Positions 52,655 through 63,460 of a stretch of DNA of 64,000 bases are shown in pieces (within the stretch, counting starts at the first letter, position 1; every line of letters begins with the position of its first letter). The stretch lies in NCBI RefSeq assembly GCF_017873245.1, contig NZ_JAGGJY010000002.1, forward strand, positions 248,001 through 312,000, read 5' to 3'. Both the position numbers and the translations under genes were made by a program. Under the pieces are notes generated by a model. That model worked only from the letters and a program-made list of their open reading frames with translations, had not been told where the DNA came from and ran no database searches. The stretch is from Clostridium tertium (GTDB taxonomy: Bacteria > Bacillota > Clostridia > Clostridiales > Clostridiaceae).

Positions 52655-54556
52655 TTATATTTCTATCTTATATTTTTTTACCTTAAGATATAAAGTATTC
52701 CTACTTATCCCCAATGCTCTTGCAGTCTTTGTCATATTATATTTATTATATTCTATAGCATTTCTTATAGTTACTTTCTCAATTTCCTCTAAATTAAAAC
52801 ACTCTTCTTTTTTTACTTCATCTAAACTTATATTTTTGCTATCTATATCTAATATTTCATTTATTTTTTCTTCTGATTCTTCTAATATATCATCTGATAG
52901 CTCACCATTTAAATTCACTATATTTTCTATACAGTTTTCTAATTGTCTAATATTCCCTGGCCAATTATATCCTTGCAATCTATTAAATAAGTCTTTAGTT
53001 ATTTCAGGAATTTCCTTTTCTAATTTTATTGATTTCATGCTAAAGAAATATTCAATAAACTTTCTTATATCGCCTTTTCTTTCTCTAAGAGGTGGTAGTT
53101 TTATTGGAATAACACATAGTCTATAATATAAATCTTCTCTGAAAGTTCCTTTTTTAACTTCCTTCTTTAGATTTTTATTTGTAGCTGCTATTACTCTCAT
53201 ATCTACAGGAATTTCTCTGCTGCCTCCAAGTCTAGTTACTCTCCCCTCTTGTAATACTCTAAGTAGCTTTACTTGCATATCAAGTGGCATTTCACCTATT
53301 TCATCTAAAAATAAAGTTCCACCATTAGCAAGTTCTATTTTTCCTATTTTCCCACCTTTTTTTCCTCCAGTGAAAGTTCCATCTTCATATCCGAAAAGCT
53401 CGCTTTCAATTATATTAGCAGGTATGGCTCCACAATTTATAGCAATAAATTTATTATTTTTTCTTATACTATAATTATGAATAGATTGCGCTAGTACTTC
53501 TTTACCTGTCCCACTTTCTCCTTGAATTAATACTGTTGAAGGGCTGTTAGCTATAATCTTACAATTTATTATAACATTTTTTATAGCATCACTTTCTCCT
53601 ATAATATCATTAAAAGTAAAAAATGCTCCTGTAAAATTATTTTCTTTTTTCTTTTCTTTTAATTCTGTTAATGTTGCTACAATCCCTATTATTTTTTCGT
53701 TACATTTAATTCCTTTAAGAGTAATTTCAGTTTTATATTTGCTTGCATGACTTAATTTTATTTCTTTTGTTATAGTTTCATTATTTTTCGATATTCCATC
53801 TACTATATTTTGAAAATTTGGAATTATATGACTTATATATTCATTAATTAAGTTTTGATTTCTTTTATCTAAAATATTTAATCCTAATTCATTTATATTT
53901 ATAATTTTTCCATGTATATCAATAATCATTATTCCTTTATCAACATTTTCTATAACAGTTTTCATATAATTATAGGTTTGATTTAAAATATAATTAGTTT
54001 TTATTCTATAAAGCTCATTTTCTATTGCTGTAACTCCAAAAATAACTAATCCTAAGGTGTGTGGATGCTTCATATTACTTTTTCCTGTTAAATTTAAAGT
54101 TCCTATTATTTCTCCCTTACTATTATGGATAGGAGCTGCAGAACAAGTTAAACTTTGAAATATAGTAGCATAATGCTCATTTGCAGTTATTTGAATACAT
54201 CTATTTTCCGTTATAGCTGTCCCCATTGCATTTGTACCTATATTTTTCTCATCCATATAAGCACCAACTTTTAAATTTAATTTTTCTAGTTCATCTTTAA
54301 TAGCATTAGCGCCCTTTATGTAAAGTATGCATCCATTATTGTCTGTTAAAATTATGATAAAGTCATTATCCTCTACAGATTCAACTACCATATCTATATA
54401 TGGCTTAGATATTTCTATTAATTCTTTATTTATCTCTAGTACTTTTTTTAGTTCTTCTCCTTTTACCATGGTTTTTGAATGATCACTACTTTTTTCAACT
54501 CCGTAATTTTCACTTCTTTTATGCGAATTTTCGATTAACAAACTTTTATTATACAT
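52655..54556 (-). CDS. Sigma-54-dependent enhancer-binding activator (AcoR/AdhR-like)
   Basis: 633 residues. N-terminal GAF-like sensor (about 60-195; NIGTNAMGTAITENRCIQI, SAAPIHNSKGEIIGTLNL), a PAS-like domain (205-300), the AAA+ domain (315-550) with Walker A GESGTGKEV, the sigma-54 loop as GTFTGG rather than the usual GAFTGA, Walker B GGTLFLDEIGEMPLD, and a C-terminal Fis-type helix-turn-helix (NMTKTARALGISRNTLYLKVKKY). It lies directly upstream of an alcohol dehydrogenase with a -24/-12 promoter, so it probably activates that gene in response to an alcohol, aldehyde or redox signal. Confidence 0.92.
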   Translation of the reverse strand: MYNKSLLIENSHKRSENYGVEKSSDHSKTMVKGEELKKVLEINKELIEISKPYIDMVVESVEDNDFIIILTDNNGCILYIKGANAIKDELEKLNLKVGAYMDEKNIGTNAMGTAITENRCIQITANEHYATIFQSLTCSAAPIHNSKGEIIGTLNLTGKSNMKHPHTLGLVIFGVTAIENELYRIKTNYILNQTYNYMKTVIENVDKGIMIIDIHGKIININELGLNILDKRNQNLINEYISHIIPNFQNIVDGISKNNETITKEIKLSHASKYKTEITLKGIKCNEKIIGIVATLTELKEKKKENNFTGAFFTFNDIIGESDAIKNVIINCKIIANSPSTVLIQGESGTGKEVLAQSIHNYSIRKNNKFIAINCGAIPANIIESELFGYEDGTFTGGKKGGKIGKIELANGGTLFLDEIGEMPLDMQVKLLRVLQEGRVTRLGGSREIPVDMRVIAATNKNLKKEVKKGTFREDLYYRLCVIPIKLPPLRERKGDIRKFIEYFFSMKSIKLEKEIPEITKDLFNRLQGYNWPGNIRQLENCIENIVNLNGELSDDILEESEEKINEILDIDSKNISLDEVKKEECFNLEEIEKVTIRNAIEYNKYNMTKTARALGISRNTLYLKVKKYKIEI

Positions 54557-54643
54557 AGCACTATACCTCTTGACCCTTTTTTCTTTAATTTTTATTCCAT
54601 ATAATATAAGTTTACTATTAGATTGATAAATTTTCTACAAAAT

Positions 54644-54693
54644 AATAAGACTATAATCTTAAGTTTTTCTAAAAATAAGATTATAGTCTTATT
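54644..54693 (-). terminator. Terminator of the rnr-smpB unit
   Basis: A perfect 18-bp inverted repeat (AATAAGACTATAATCTTA and its complement) with a 14-nt loop, 15 bp past the smpB stop. Confidence 0.88.
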
Positions 54694-54707
54694 AAAACTG
54701 ATTTTTA

Positions 54708-55178
54708 TTAATATCTTGTAGAATTTTTCAATTGTCTTTCTATATCTCTCTTATGAGCTTTTTCTAACATAGAATCTCTCTTATCATAATTCTTTTTACC
54801 TCTACACAATCCAAGTGCAACCTTTACCTTACCATCTTTTAAATATAATGATAATGGTACTAAAGTAAATCCTTGTTGTGAAACAAGTCCTGCAAATCTT
54901 GATATTTGCTCTTTATGAAGTAAAAGCTTTCTTTCTCTTAATGGATCAACGTTAAATATATTTCCTTGCTCATAAGGACTTATATGCATACCTTTTATCG
55001 TGATTTCACCATTTTCTACATCTGCATAAGATTCTTTTAAATTACATTTTCCTGCTCTTATCGATTTCACTTCAGTTCCAACTAAAGCTATTCCAGCTTC
55101 TATGGTTTCTTCTACAAAATAATCGTGCCTAGCTTTTCTATTTTCAGCTAATGTATTACTATTTTTCTTCCTTACCAT
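54708..55178 (-). CDS. smpB: SsrA-binding protein SmpB
   Basis: 156 residues, the normal length. [46 protein letters not shown] and the basic C-terminal tail [13 protein letters not shown] are diagnostic. It binds the tRNA-like end of tmRNA and brings it to stalled ribosomes. The likely start is ATG 55178 (VRKKNSN...); an ATG at 55193 lacks a ribosome site. It follows rnr by about 80 bp. Its partner ssrA is about 10 kb downstream instead of next to it. Confidence 0.95.
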   Translation of the reverse strand: MVRKKNSNTLAENRKARHDYFVEETIEAGIALVGTEVKSIRAGKCNLKESYADVENGEITIKGMHISPYEQGNIFNVDPLRERKLLLHKEQISRFAGLVSQQGFTLVPLSLYLKDGKVKVALGLCRGKKNYDKRDSMLEKAHKRDIERQLKNSTRY

Positions 55179-55259
55179 ACTCTCACCACTCATTTTATTT
55201 TTCTTTTAGTATAACAAAATATTTATAAATTGCGAAGCAATTTATTTTTAATGAAATAA

Positions 55260-57494
55260 TTAGGAAATGAAATCTTCATTATCATCTTCATGGACTAGTT
55301 CGCTTTTCATTTCATCTTTTGCTTCTTGAATTTTTTCACTAAGCTTTTCACTAGGTACTATTTCTTCTTTAGATTGTTCTTCCTCAATTAAATCAAAATA
55401 AACTTCTCTGTTATCTATATCAACTCTAGTACATTTAACTTTGATTTCATCACCTAATCTATATACTTTTTTAGTTCTTTCTCCAATTAAACATAAATGA
55501 GCTTCATCATAAATATAGTAATCATCATCTAGAGCTGTTATATGAATTAATCCTTCTATTGTATTTGGTAATTCTGCAAATAAACCAAAAGATGTAACTG
55601 AAGATATAATTGCTGTAAATTCTTCTCCAATTCTTTCTTGCATATATTCTGCTTTCTTTAAATCATCAACTTCTCTTTCAGCTTCTTGAGCTAATCTTTC
55701 CATTTCTGATGATTGTTTTGATGCTATTTCAACTATATTAGTTAATCTTCCCGCTCTTTTTTCATCTATCTTTCCATTTAATTGTTCCTTTATAATTCTA
55801 TGAATTTGCAAATCAGGATATCTTCTTATTGGTGATGTAAAGTGACAGTAATACTTAGCTGCAAGGCCAAAGTGTCCTACGCATTCTGGTGAGTATTTAG
55901 CTTGCATCATTGAACGTAATAAAAGAGTACTTACTACTGTTTCTTCCTTTTTCCCCTTTACTTTTTCTAATATATCTTGAAGAGCTCTTGGATGAGCTTC
56001 TTGACCCCATCTCACAATATAACCTAAGTTATATACAAACTCTTTAAATTTTTCTAACTTTTCTTCATCTGGCTCTTCGTGAATTCTATAAACAAATGGA
56101 AGATTAGTCCAGAACATATGCTCAGCTATTGTTTCATTACATACAAGCATAAATTCTTCTATTATTCTATTTGCAATAGCTCTGTCATAAGGCTTAATAT
56201 CTATTGGTTTTCCTAAATCATTTAATATTATCTTAGATTCTTCAAAATTAAAGTCTATAGCTCCTCTTTTTATTCTCTTTTCACGAAGAATATTACATAG
56301 CTCTTCCATAGCTTTAAAGTCATCTACTAAGTAATCGTATCTTTTTATAAGTTCTTCATCATTATTTTCTAGAATTTTTGTTACATCTGTATAAGTCATT
56401 CTTTCACTAGTCTTAATAACTGATTCTTCAATTTCATGTTGAATCACTTTTCCATTCTTATCAATAACCATAAAACAACTTAACGCTAATCTATCTACCT
56501 TAGGATTTAACGAACAAATACCATTAGATAACTTCTTAGGCAGCATTGGAATTACTCTATCTATTAGATATACTGAAGTAGCTCTTTTTAAAGCTTCTTT
56601 ATCTAGAGGATTCTTTTCTCTTACATAATGAGATACGTCTGCAATATGAACTCCTAATCTAAACTTACAATTATCAAGTATTTCTATTGAAACAGCATCA
56701 TCTAAATCTTTTGCATCTTCACCATCTATTGTTACCATTCTTAAATTTCTAAGATCTTTTCTTCTTGCATATTCTTTAGAATCTATTTCTTCTTCAATAT
56801 TTTCTGCATAACTTAAAACTTTTTCTGGGAACTCTTCTGGTAATCCATACTTCTTAATTATTGTAAGAATATCTAACCCCTTATCTCCCTTTCTACCTAA
56901 TACTTCCTTAACTATTCCTTCTGGACTTCTTCTTTTATCTGCCCATTTAACTATTTCACAAATTACTACATCTCCATCTTTAGCTCCATTTCTATCTTTT
57001 TTAGAAATAAAGATATCTTGATTTAATCTTGTATCTTCTGGAACTACAAAGCCGAAGTTTCTACTATCTTCATAGACTCCTATGATCTTATTATTAGATC
57101 TTTCTAAAACTTCTCTTACTTCTCCTTCTCTCTTTTTACCATTTAAATCTTCTCTTGTTATTTGAACTAAAACCTTATCTCCATTCATAGCTCCATTCAT
57201 AGATGAACTTGGAATAAAGACATCCTTTTCTCCTTCTGTTTCAGGAAGTAAAAATCCAAATCCTTTTTGATGCACTTGTAACTTACCAGTTATTAACCCA
57301 AGTCTTTCAGGCACACCAAACTTATCCTTTTTGGTTCTAACAATTAGGCCTTCTCTTTCCATTGATTTTAAAACTTTTTTAAAAGATTTATACTCATCAG
57401 GATTTATATCAAATACTGCAACCAACTCTTGGATATCCATTGGTCTATATGCTTCCTCTCTCATAAAACTTAATAACGTTTGTTTAATTCCCAT
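55260..57494 (-). CDS. rnr: Ribonuclease R
   Basis: 744 residues. N-terminal winged helix (PMDIQELVAVFDINPDEYKSF), two cold-shock-like domains (GFGFLLPETEGEKDVFIP, NFGFVVPEDTRLNQDIFI), the RNB catalytic domain (TIDGEDAKDLDDAVSIE with the metal-binding Asp residues, YCHFTSPIRRYPDLQIHRII) and a C-terminal S1 domain (EEFTAIISSVTSFGLFAELPNTIEGLIHI). It degrades structured RNA 3' to 5', including non-stop mRNA in trans-translation. GGAGG lies before the ATG. Confidence 0.96.
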   Translation of the reverse strand: MGIKQTLLSFMREEAYRPMDIQELVAVFDINPDEYKSFKKVLKSMEREGLIVRTKKDKFGVPERLGLITGKLQVHQKGFGFLLPETEGEKDVFIPSSSMNGAMNGDKVLVQITREDLNGKKREGEVREVLERSNNKIIGVYEDSRNFGFVVPEDTRLNQDIFISKKDRNGAKDGDVVICEIVKWADKRRSPEGIVKEVLGRKGDKGLDILTIIKKYGLPEEFPEKVLSYAENIEEEIDSKEYARRKDLRNLRMVTIDGEDAKDLDDAVSIEILDNCKFRLGVHIADVSHYVREKNPLDKEALKRATSVYLIDRVIPMLPKKLSNGICSLNPKVDRLALSCFMVIDKNGKVIQHEIEESVIKTSERMTYTDVTKILENNDEELIKRYDYLVDDFKAMEELCNILREKRIKRGAIDFNFEESKIILNDLGKPIDIKPYDRAIANRIIEEFMLVCNETIAEHMFWTNLPFVYRIHEEPDEEKLEKFKEFVYNLGYIVRWGQEAHPRALQDILEKVKGKKEETVVSTLLLRSMMQAKYSPECVGHFGLAAKYYCHFTSPIRRYPDLQIHRIIKEQLNGKIDEKRAGRLTNIVEIASKQSSEMERLAQEAEREVDDLKKAEYMQERIGEEFTAIISSVTSFGLFAELPNTIEGLIHITALDDDYYIYDEAHLCLIGERTKKVYRLGDEIKVKCTRVDIDNREVYFDLIEEEQSKEEIVPSEKLSEKIQEAKDEMKSELVHEDDNEDFIS

Positions 57495-58185
57495 ATATAC
57501 GTTTCCTCCATATAATTTAAATCTATTTTAATCTTGTTCTCTTAGTAGCTTATATAATTATTATATGTAAATTCTTAAATCTATATAATTTATAAAACTA
57601 CAGAACATAAATAATTAATTCCTTCATTTTTCCTATAATTCAACTCGTCTAAATTATTTTTTAAACTCTTAAGTTTTTATTATTTATTAAAATCTTTTTG
57701 AGTTTATTTCATAACTCTTTCCTCTTAAGCTAAACTCCTTAAAGTTTATTCTCACACTTCACTATTCTCTAGTTTATCCATCTTCTCTTCATATTACACA
57801 ATTTCAAAGTACTTTCCTAATTACTTCACTAATTTTCCTCTAAATAATTTAATTACCAAAATATATTAAATCAAAAAAATGGACATTCAACAACCATCAT
57901 TGTCAATTGTCCACATCAATTATCAACTATAAATTATCTCTTAATACTCTGATTATTGTAGATTTATCCTACAAACAATCCCTTCTCCATAACTCAGCAA
58001 AGGCGAATTATTTCCTATACTATTTCACTTTTCCCTATAATTCAGAGTGCTAAATTATCCCTACACTTATCTGTTATACATTAATCTCCCCTGCCTTTGG
58101 AGATTTATCTACAAACAAATACCTTTGCATAATTCAAAGAAGATGAATTATTTACTTAATTCTTTCACTCTTTCACTTTTCCCAT
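57495..58185. other. 690-bp gene-free interval rich in short palindromic repeats
   Basis: No frame looks coding. At least four units of the AATTC palindrome family (57631-57660, 57988-58032, 58031-58060, 58128-58165) are present, two of them inside a longer shared block (GATTTATCTACAAACAA then the palindrome then TTTCACT). A CAATTGTCCACATCAATTAT stretch lies near 57903. Confidence 0.75.
58129..58151. repeat. Dispersed AATTC palindrome unit
   Basis: ATAATTCA, 7 nt, TGAATTAT, then TTACTTAATTCTTTCAC. Arms and spacing equal those at 46415-46437. Confidence 0.7.
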
Positions 58186-58563
58186 TTATCTAAGGCAGTA
58201 TTCTGCAAGTACAGTTTGTAGTTCATAAATATCCAAGCTACTATTAAATTGCTTTTCTATTGGCAAAGCTGTTCCTGAAATCCATATCTTTAATTCCGCA
58301 TCCAAGTCAAAATGTCCAGCAGTTTCAATGCTAAAATGAGTTATTGATTTGTATGGAATTGAATGATATTCAGTCTTCTTTCCTGTCATTCCTTGCTTAT
58401 CAACTAAAATAAGTCTCTTATTTGTAAAGATAAACATATCTCTTACTAACTTATAAGCTTTTTCTATAGTTTCAGTTGATGCTAATATTTTTCCATATTC
58501 TTTTTTTAAAGCTTCTAGATTAACTTCTGAAGCATTTCCCATTAATCCATTAAATATACCCAT
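58186..58563 (-). CDS. Bacterial PH-domain protein
   Basis: 125 residues. FIFTNKRLILVDKQGMTGKKTEYHSIPYKSITHFSIETAG is the core strand pattern of bacterial PH domains (bPH_1), with a C-terminal helix (SLDIYELQTVLAEY). No signal peptide. AAAGGAG lies before the ATG. The role of this family is unclear. It lies between secG and rnr on the same strand. Confidence 0.85.
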   Translation of the reverse strand: MGIFNGLMGNASEVNLEALKKEYGKILASTETIEKAYKLVRDMFIFTNKRLILVDKQGMTGKKTEYHSIPYKSITHFSIETAGHFDLDAELKIWISGTALPIEKQFNSSLDIYELQTVLAEYCLR

Positions 58564-58640
58564 AAAAACACTCCTTTTATTTTAAATACTAAATAAATAT
58601 AAAGAGCCACCTATTATGAAAAGCAGCTCTTGTTATAACA

Positions 58641-58871
58641 TTATATTAAATTTAATACTACTGTATTCACAGCAAATAAAGTCATTGTTACAATTGTTAC
58701 TTTTAATAGCATAGCTTCCTTTGTTCTAGCTTTATTTTTTGAAAAGAAAGTTTCATTTTTGCTTCCTTGAATAAGTCCACTTAATGCATCTGTTTTACTT
58801 GGTTGTAATAATACTGATATTATAATTGCTAACCCTAAGATCACTTCTAATATTAATAAAACATCTTTCAT
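58641..58871 (-). CDS. secG: Preprotein translocase subunit SecG
   Basis: 76 residues with two membrane helices (LLILEVILGLAIIISVLLQP, and LKVTIVTMTLFAVNTVVLNLI at the end) joined by the loop GLIQGSKNETFFSKNKART, the SecG pattern. ATG 58871 follows GGGAGG; an upstream ATG at 58886 lies before that ribosome site. Part of the SecYEG channel. Confidence 0.92.
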   Translation of the reverse strand: MKDVLLILEVILGLAIIISVLLQPSKTDALSGLIQGSKNETFFSKNKARTKEAMLLKVTIVTMTLFAVNTVVLNLI

Positions 58872-58997
58872 TTTTATACCTCCCATGGTTACTCAAAACG
58901 GTCATATTTACATAAATTTATATTAACATATTAAATGCTACATTACAAGTAAATAGTTATAAAATCATACTCTTACATAAAAATCTTGAATAAAAAT

Positions 58998-59025
58998 AAG
59001 GATAAGATTTTATAATCTTATCCTT
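58998..59025 (-). terminator. Terminator of enolase
   Basis: A perfect 12-bp stem (AAGGATAAGATT / AATCTTATCCTT) with a TTAT loop, 15 bp past the eno stop codon. Confidence 0.85.
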
Positions 59026-59039
59026 ATATATTAAATAAA

Positions 59040-60830
<1,791 letters not shown>

Positions 60831-60856
60831 AAAAAGAGCCTTTCTAGGCTCTTTTT
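60831..60856 (-). terminator. Terminator of the kinase-like gene
   Basis: A perfect 10-bp stem (AAAAAGAGCC / GGCTCTTTTT) with a 6-nt loop, overlapping the stop codon. Confidence 0.88.
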
Positions 60857-61445
60857 ACTCTACTTCATCATTTTGTAAGTATTGCTTATATTTCTTTTCC
60901 CATTCTCTTGCAACCTTTTTATCAACCAATCTAATATCCTCTAAAAAGCTTTCTAAAACTCCAACTTTATCAAGTCCCTTCATTAGATGCCTTGGATAGT
61001 TTACCTTCCTTTTGTAGCATTGCTTTGGATCTATAACCATAACCTTATTATCCCTTGTTATGTAAATATCTCTACATCTAGCATCTAATTTAGTGAATTT
61101 AAGCCTTTTAAATTCTTCTATTAAATAATATAGATTTTCTGCAATTTCATAATTAAAACCTTTTTTCTTGATATAATGGTCTAACCTATGTCCTTCAACT
61201 TTATCCCTTACTATATAAAACTTCCCCATATTATATACCTTTGGAAAATACTTAGATCTACTTACTTTTTTAAGTATCTCCCCTTCTTCTTTGCAACATT
61301 TCGATTCTTGAAATATCTTTACTGCTTTATTATCAGGTAACTCATAAACAATACCATTATGACCCTCACCAAGAAAAACGGCTTCCTTAAAAAGCTCTTC
61401 AGTTTCAGCATCAAAGTCTGCTGAATAAGAATAAGTCCTAGCCAT
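60855..61445 (-). CDS. Degenerate protein-kinase-like (RIO/PKL) protein
   Basis: 196 residues. FLGEGHNGIVYELPDNKAVKIF has the Gly-rich loop and the VAIK-type Lys; EEGEILKKV supplies the C-helix Glu; YIVRDKVEGHRLDHY is the hinge. The catalytic segment FTKLDARCRDIYITRDNKVMVIDPKQ keeps the order of the HRD and DFG loops but not their exact residues. The protein is shorter than a full kinase. It may be an active small kinase or a pseudokinase. GGGAGAG lies before the ATG. Single gene with its own terminator. Confidence 0.75.
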   Translation of the reverse strand: MARTYSYSADFDAETEELFKEAVFLGEGHNGIVYELPDNKAVKIFQESKCCKEEGEILKKVSRSKYFPKVYNMGKFYIVRDKVEGHRLDHYIKKKGFNYEIAENLYYLIEEFKRLKFTKLDARCRDIYITRDNKVMVIDPKQCYKRKVNYPRHLMKGLDKVGVLESFLEDIRLVDKKVAREWEKKYKQYLQNDEVE

Positions 61446-61853
61446 ATAACTCTCCCATAAAAATATTATTATTACATCTTATTATTTAAACTTAAATATT
61501 ATAACAAGTTTCTTTTTTATTTATTAACAAATGGCTTATTAATTAAAAGAGAAAGATTAAAGGAATAACTTCTAGACCTATATTATTAGTCTCTTTTAGC
61601 ATAGCAATTTTAACCAAGACTTTTACACAGTAGTTCTTCCATATATTAATAAACCCATCTACTTAAGACACTTTTTAGTAGATGGGTTTTTATACTAAGA
61701 TCAATTTTATAACTCTGCACCTTACTAATTATTCAATTAGTGTTTCATGAACTAAAATTCAATTAGTGCAAATTACTTTTAATAATTCTTCATAACTCTA
61801 CGTAGGAGAATTATTTCCTTAATTTTTTCACTTTTTCATTCTTTGCTCTTTCA
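61446..61853. other. Intergenic region with terminator and a palindromic repeat
   Basis: Contains the hairpin at 61651-61688, a direct repeat of ATTCAATTAGTG (61731 and 61759) and one AATTC palindrome unit (about 61790-61840, ending TTTTTTCACTTTTTCATT). No gene is visible. Confidence 0.6.
61651..61688 (-). terminator. Probable terminator of the amino acid ABC operon
   Basis: A perfect 13-bp stem (AAACCCATCTACT / AGTAGATGGGTTT) with a 12-nt loop and flanking T/A runs, about 165 bp past the operon's last stop codon. Confidence 0.75.
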
Positions 61854-62681
61854 TTAATTAAATATTACTGTTTCTGGTTTTACAGTATCTCCATAAACAG
61901 GTGCAAGTGTTGCATCATAAGCTTCTTTAAAGAATCCTTCTTTAATAAGGGTATCTACTTCTTTATTAAGCCATTCTAATAACTCTGTATCTCCTTTTTT
62001 AACAGCTGGTGCTATTGCATCTTCTTCACCTAGACTTGAAATATACGTGTCATACCCTTCATTTTCTCTTGCCCAAGCAAATAATAAAGTATTATCATGA
62101 GCTAATGCAGCTCCTCTTCCATCTTTTAATGCAGCAAATGTTTCAGTGTTTTGTTCAAACTTAACTAGTTCAATATCAGGATAGTTTTTTGTAAAATAAC
62201 TTTCTGCTGTTGTTCCCTTATTTACAAGTAACTTTTTGCCTTTTAAATCATCTACTGATTTTATTGGTGCTCCATCTGGTGAAACCACGCCTAATGAAAC
62301 CTTCATATATGGAGTTGCAAAATCTACTTTTTCTTTTCTTTCCGGTGTAACTGTAAAGTTAGCTAATATTATATCAACTTTGTTTGATTGTAAATATTCT
62401 ACTCTATTTGCAGCTTCAACTAATACAAATTCAACTTTATTTTCATCCCCTAATAAATCCTTTGCTAATCTCTTTGCTAAATAGACATCATATCCTTGGT
62501 TTGCTCCTTTTTCATCTACAAATCCAAATGGTGGCTTATCGCTAAACACTCCGATTCTTATCTTACCAGCTTTTTTAATTACATCTATTGATGACTTACT
62601 TTCTTCTGCCTTACTTCCACATCCAACTAATGCCCCCAATGCTATTACTAATGTTAAAATTAATGATAAAAGTTTTTTCAT
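61854..62681 (-). CDS. Polar amino acid ABC transporter substrate-binding lipoprotein
   Basis: 275 residues. Signal peptide ending in lipobox LVGCG (Cys about 21), then the family-3 binding-protein pattern: GKIRIGVFSDKPPFGFVDEKGANQGYDVYLAKRLAKDL, NRVEYLQSNKVDIILANFTVTPERKEKVDFATPYMKV. ATG 62681 has AAGGAAGGGG upstream; longer starts overlap the ATPase gene. It captures a polar amino acid outside the cell for the transporter encoded by the two genes upstream. Which amino acid is not clear. Confidence 0.93.
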   Translation of the reverse strand: MKKLLSLILTLVIALGALVGCGSKAEESKSSIDVIKKAGKIRIGVFSDKPPFGFVDEKGANQGYDVYLAKRLAKDLLGDENKVEFVLVEAANRVEYLQSNKVDIILANFTVTPERKEKVDFATPYMKVSLGVVSPDGAPIKSVDDLKGKKLLVNKGTTAESYFTKNYPDIELVKFEQNTETFAALKDGRGAALAHDNTLLFAWARENEGYDTYISSLGEEDAIAPAVKKGDTELLEWLNKEVDTLIKEGFFKEAYDATLAPVYGDTVKPETVIFN

Positions 62682-62703
62682 TTTATTTACCCCTTCCTTT
62701 TTA

Positions 62704-63450
62704 TTATTTATAAAAATCAAATGATGATAAAAAGCTTTTTGCTCTTTCAGTTTTTGGATTTTCAAAAAACTCTTTTGGAGAAGATACTTCTACTATTTTA
62801 CCTTCTTCCATAAATACAATCTTATCTGCTACATGTTTTGCAAATTCTAATTCATGAGTAACTACGACCATAGTCATACCATTTTGAGCAAGCTCTAATA
62901 ATACCATTAGAACTTCTCTAACCATTTCTGGATCTAACGCTGCTGTAACTTCATCAAAAAGCATTATTTCTGGATTCATACACAAAGCCCTAACTATTGC
63001 TATTCTTTGCTTTTGACCTCCTGAAAGTTCTCTTGGATAAGCATATTTTCTATTAAATAATCCAACTCTTTTTAAAAGTTCATCTGCTTGTTTTTCAGCC
63101 TCTTCTTTATTTCTATTTTGGGCCTTAGTCGGTCCAAGCAAAATATTATTTATAACATTCATATGGGGAAATAATTCATAGCTTTGAAAAACCATTCCTA
63201 TTGTTCCTCTTACCTTTTCAAATTCTACCTCTTTACCTAAAATCCCATAATTGTTTAAGACTATTTCTCCTTCAGTTACATCTTCTAAGCCATTTAAACA
63301 CCTCAAAAATGTACTTTTACCACAACCTGAAGGACCCAAAATTACTACTACTTCGCCTTTTTTCACTTCTAAGTCTATTCCCTTTAATGCTTCTATCTCC
63401 CCATAACTTTTCTTTATATTTTTCACTTTAAGCAATATTTCTTCACTCAT
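62704..63450 (-). CDS. Polar amino acid ABC transporter ATP-binding protein
   Basis: 248 residues. Walker [11 protein letters not shown]-loop [13 protein letters not shown], signature [15 protein letters not shown], Walker [15 protein letters not shown] and the H-loop [10 protein letters not shown] are complete. Closest in pattern to GlnQ/HisP-type subunits. GGGGGG lies before the ATG. It energises the permease encoded 10 bp upstream. Confidence 0.95.
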   Translation of the reverse strand: MSEEILLKVKNIKKSYGEIEALKGIDLEVKKGEVVVILGPSGCGKSTFLRCLNGLEDVTEGEIVLNNYGILGKEVEFEKVRGTIGMVFQSYELFPHMNVINNILLGPTKAQNRNKEEAEKQADELLKRVGLFNRKYAYPRELSGGQKQRIAIVRALCMNPEIMLFDEVTAALDPEMVREVLMVLLELAQNGMTMVVVTHELEFAKHVADKIVFMEEGKIVEVSSPKEFFENPKTERAKSFLSSFDFYK

Positions 63451-63460
63451 AAAATCCCCC

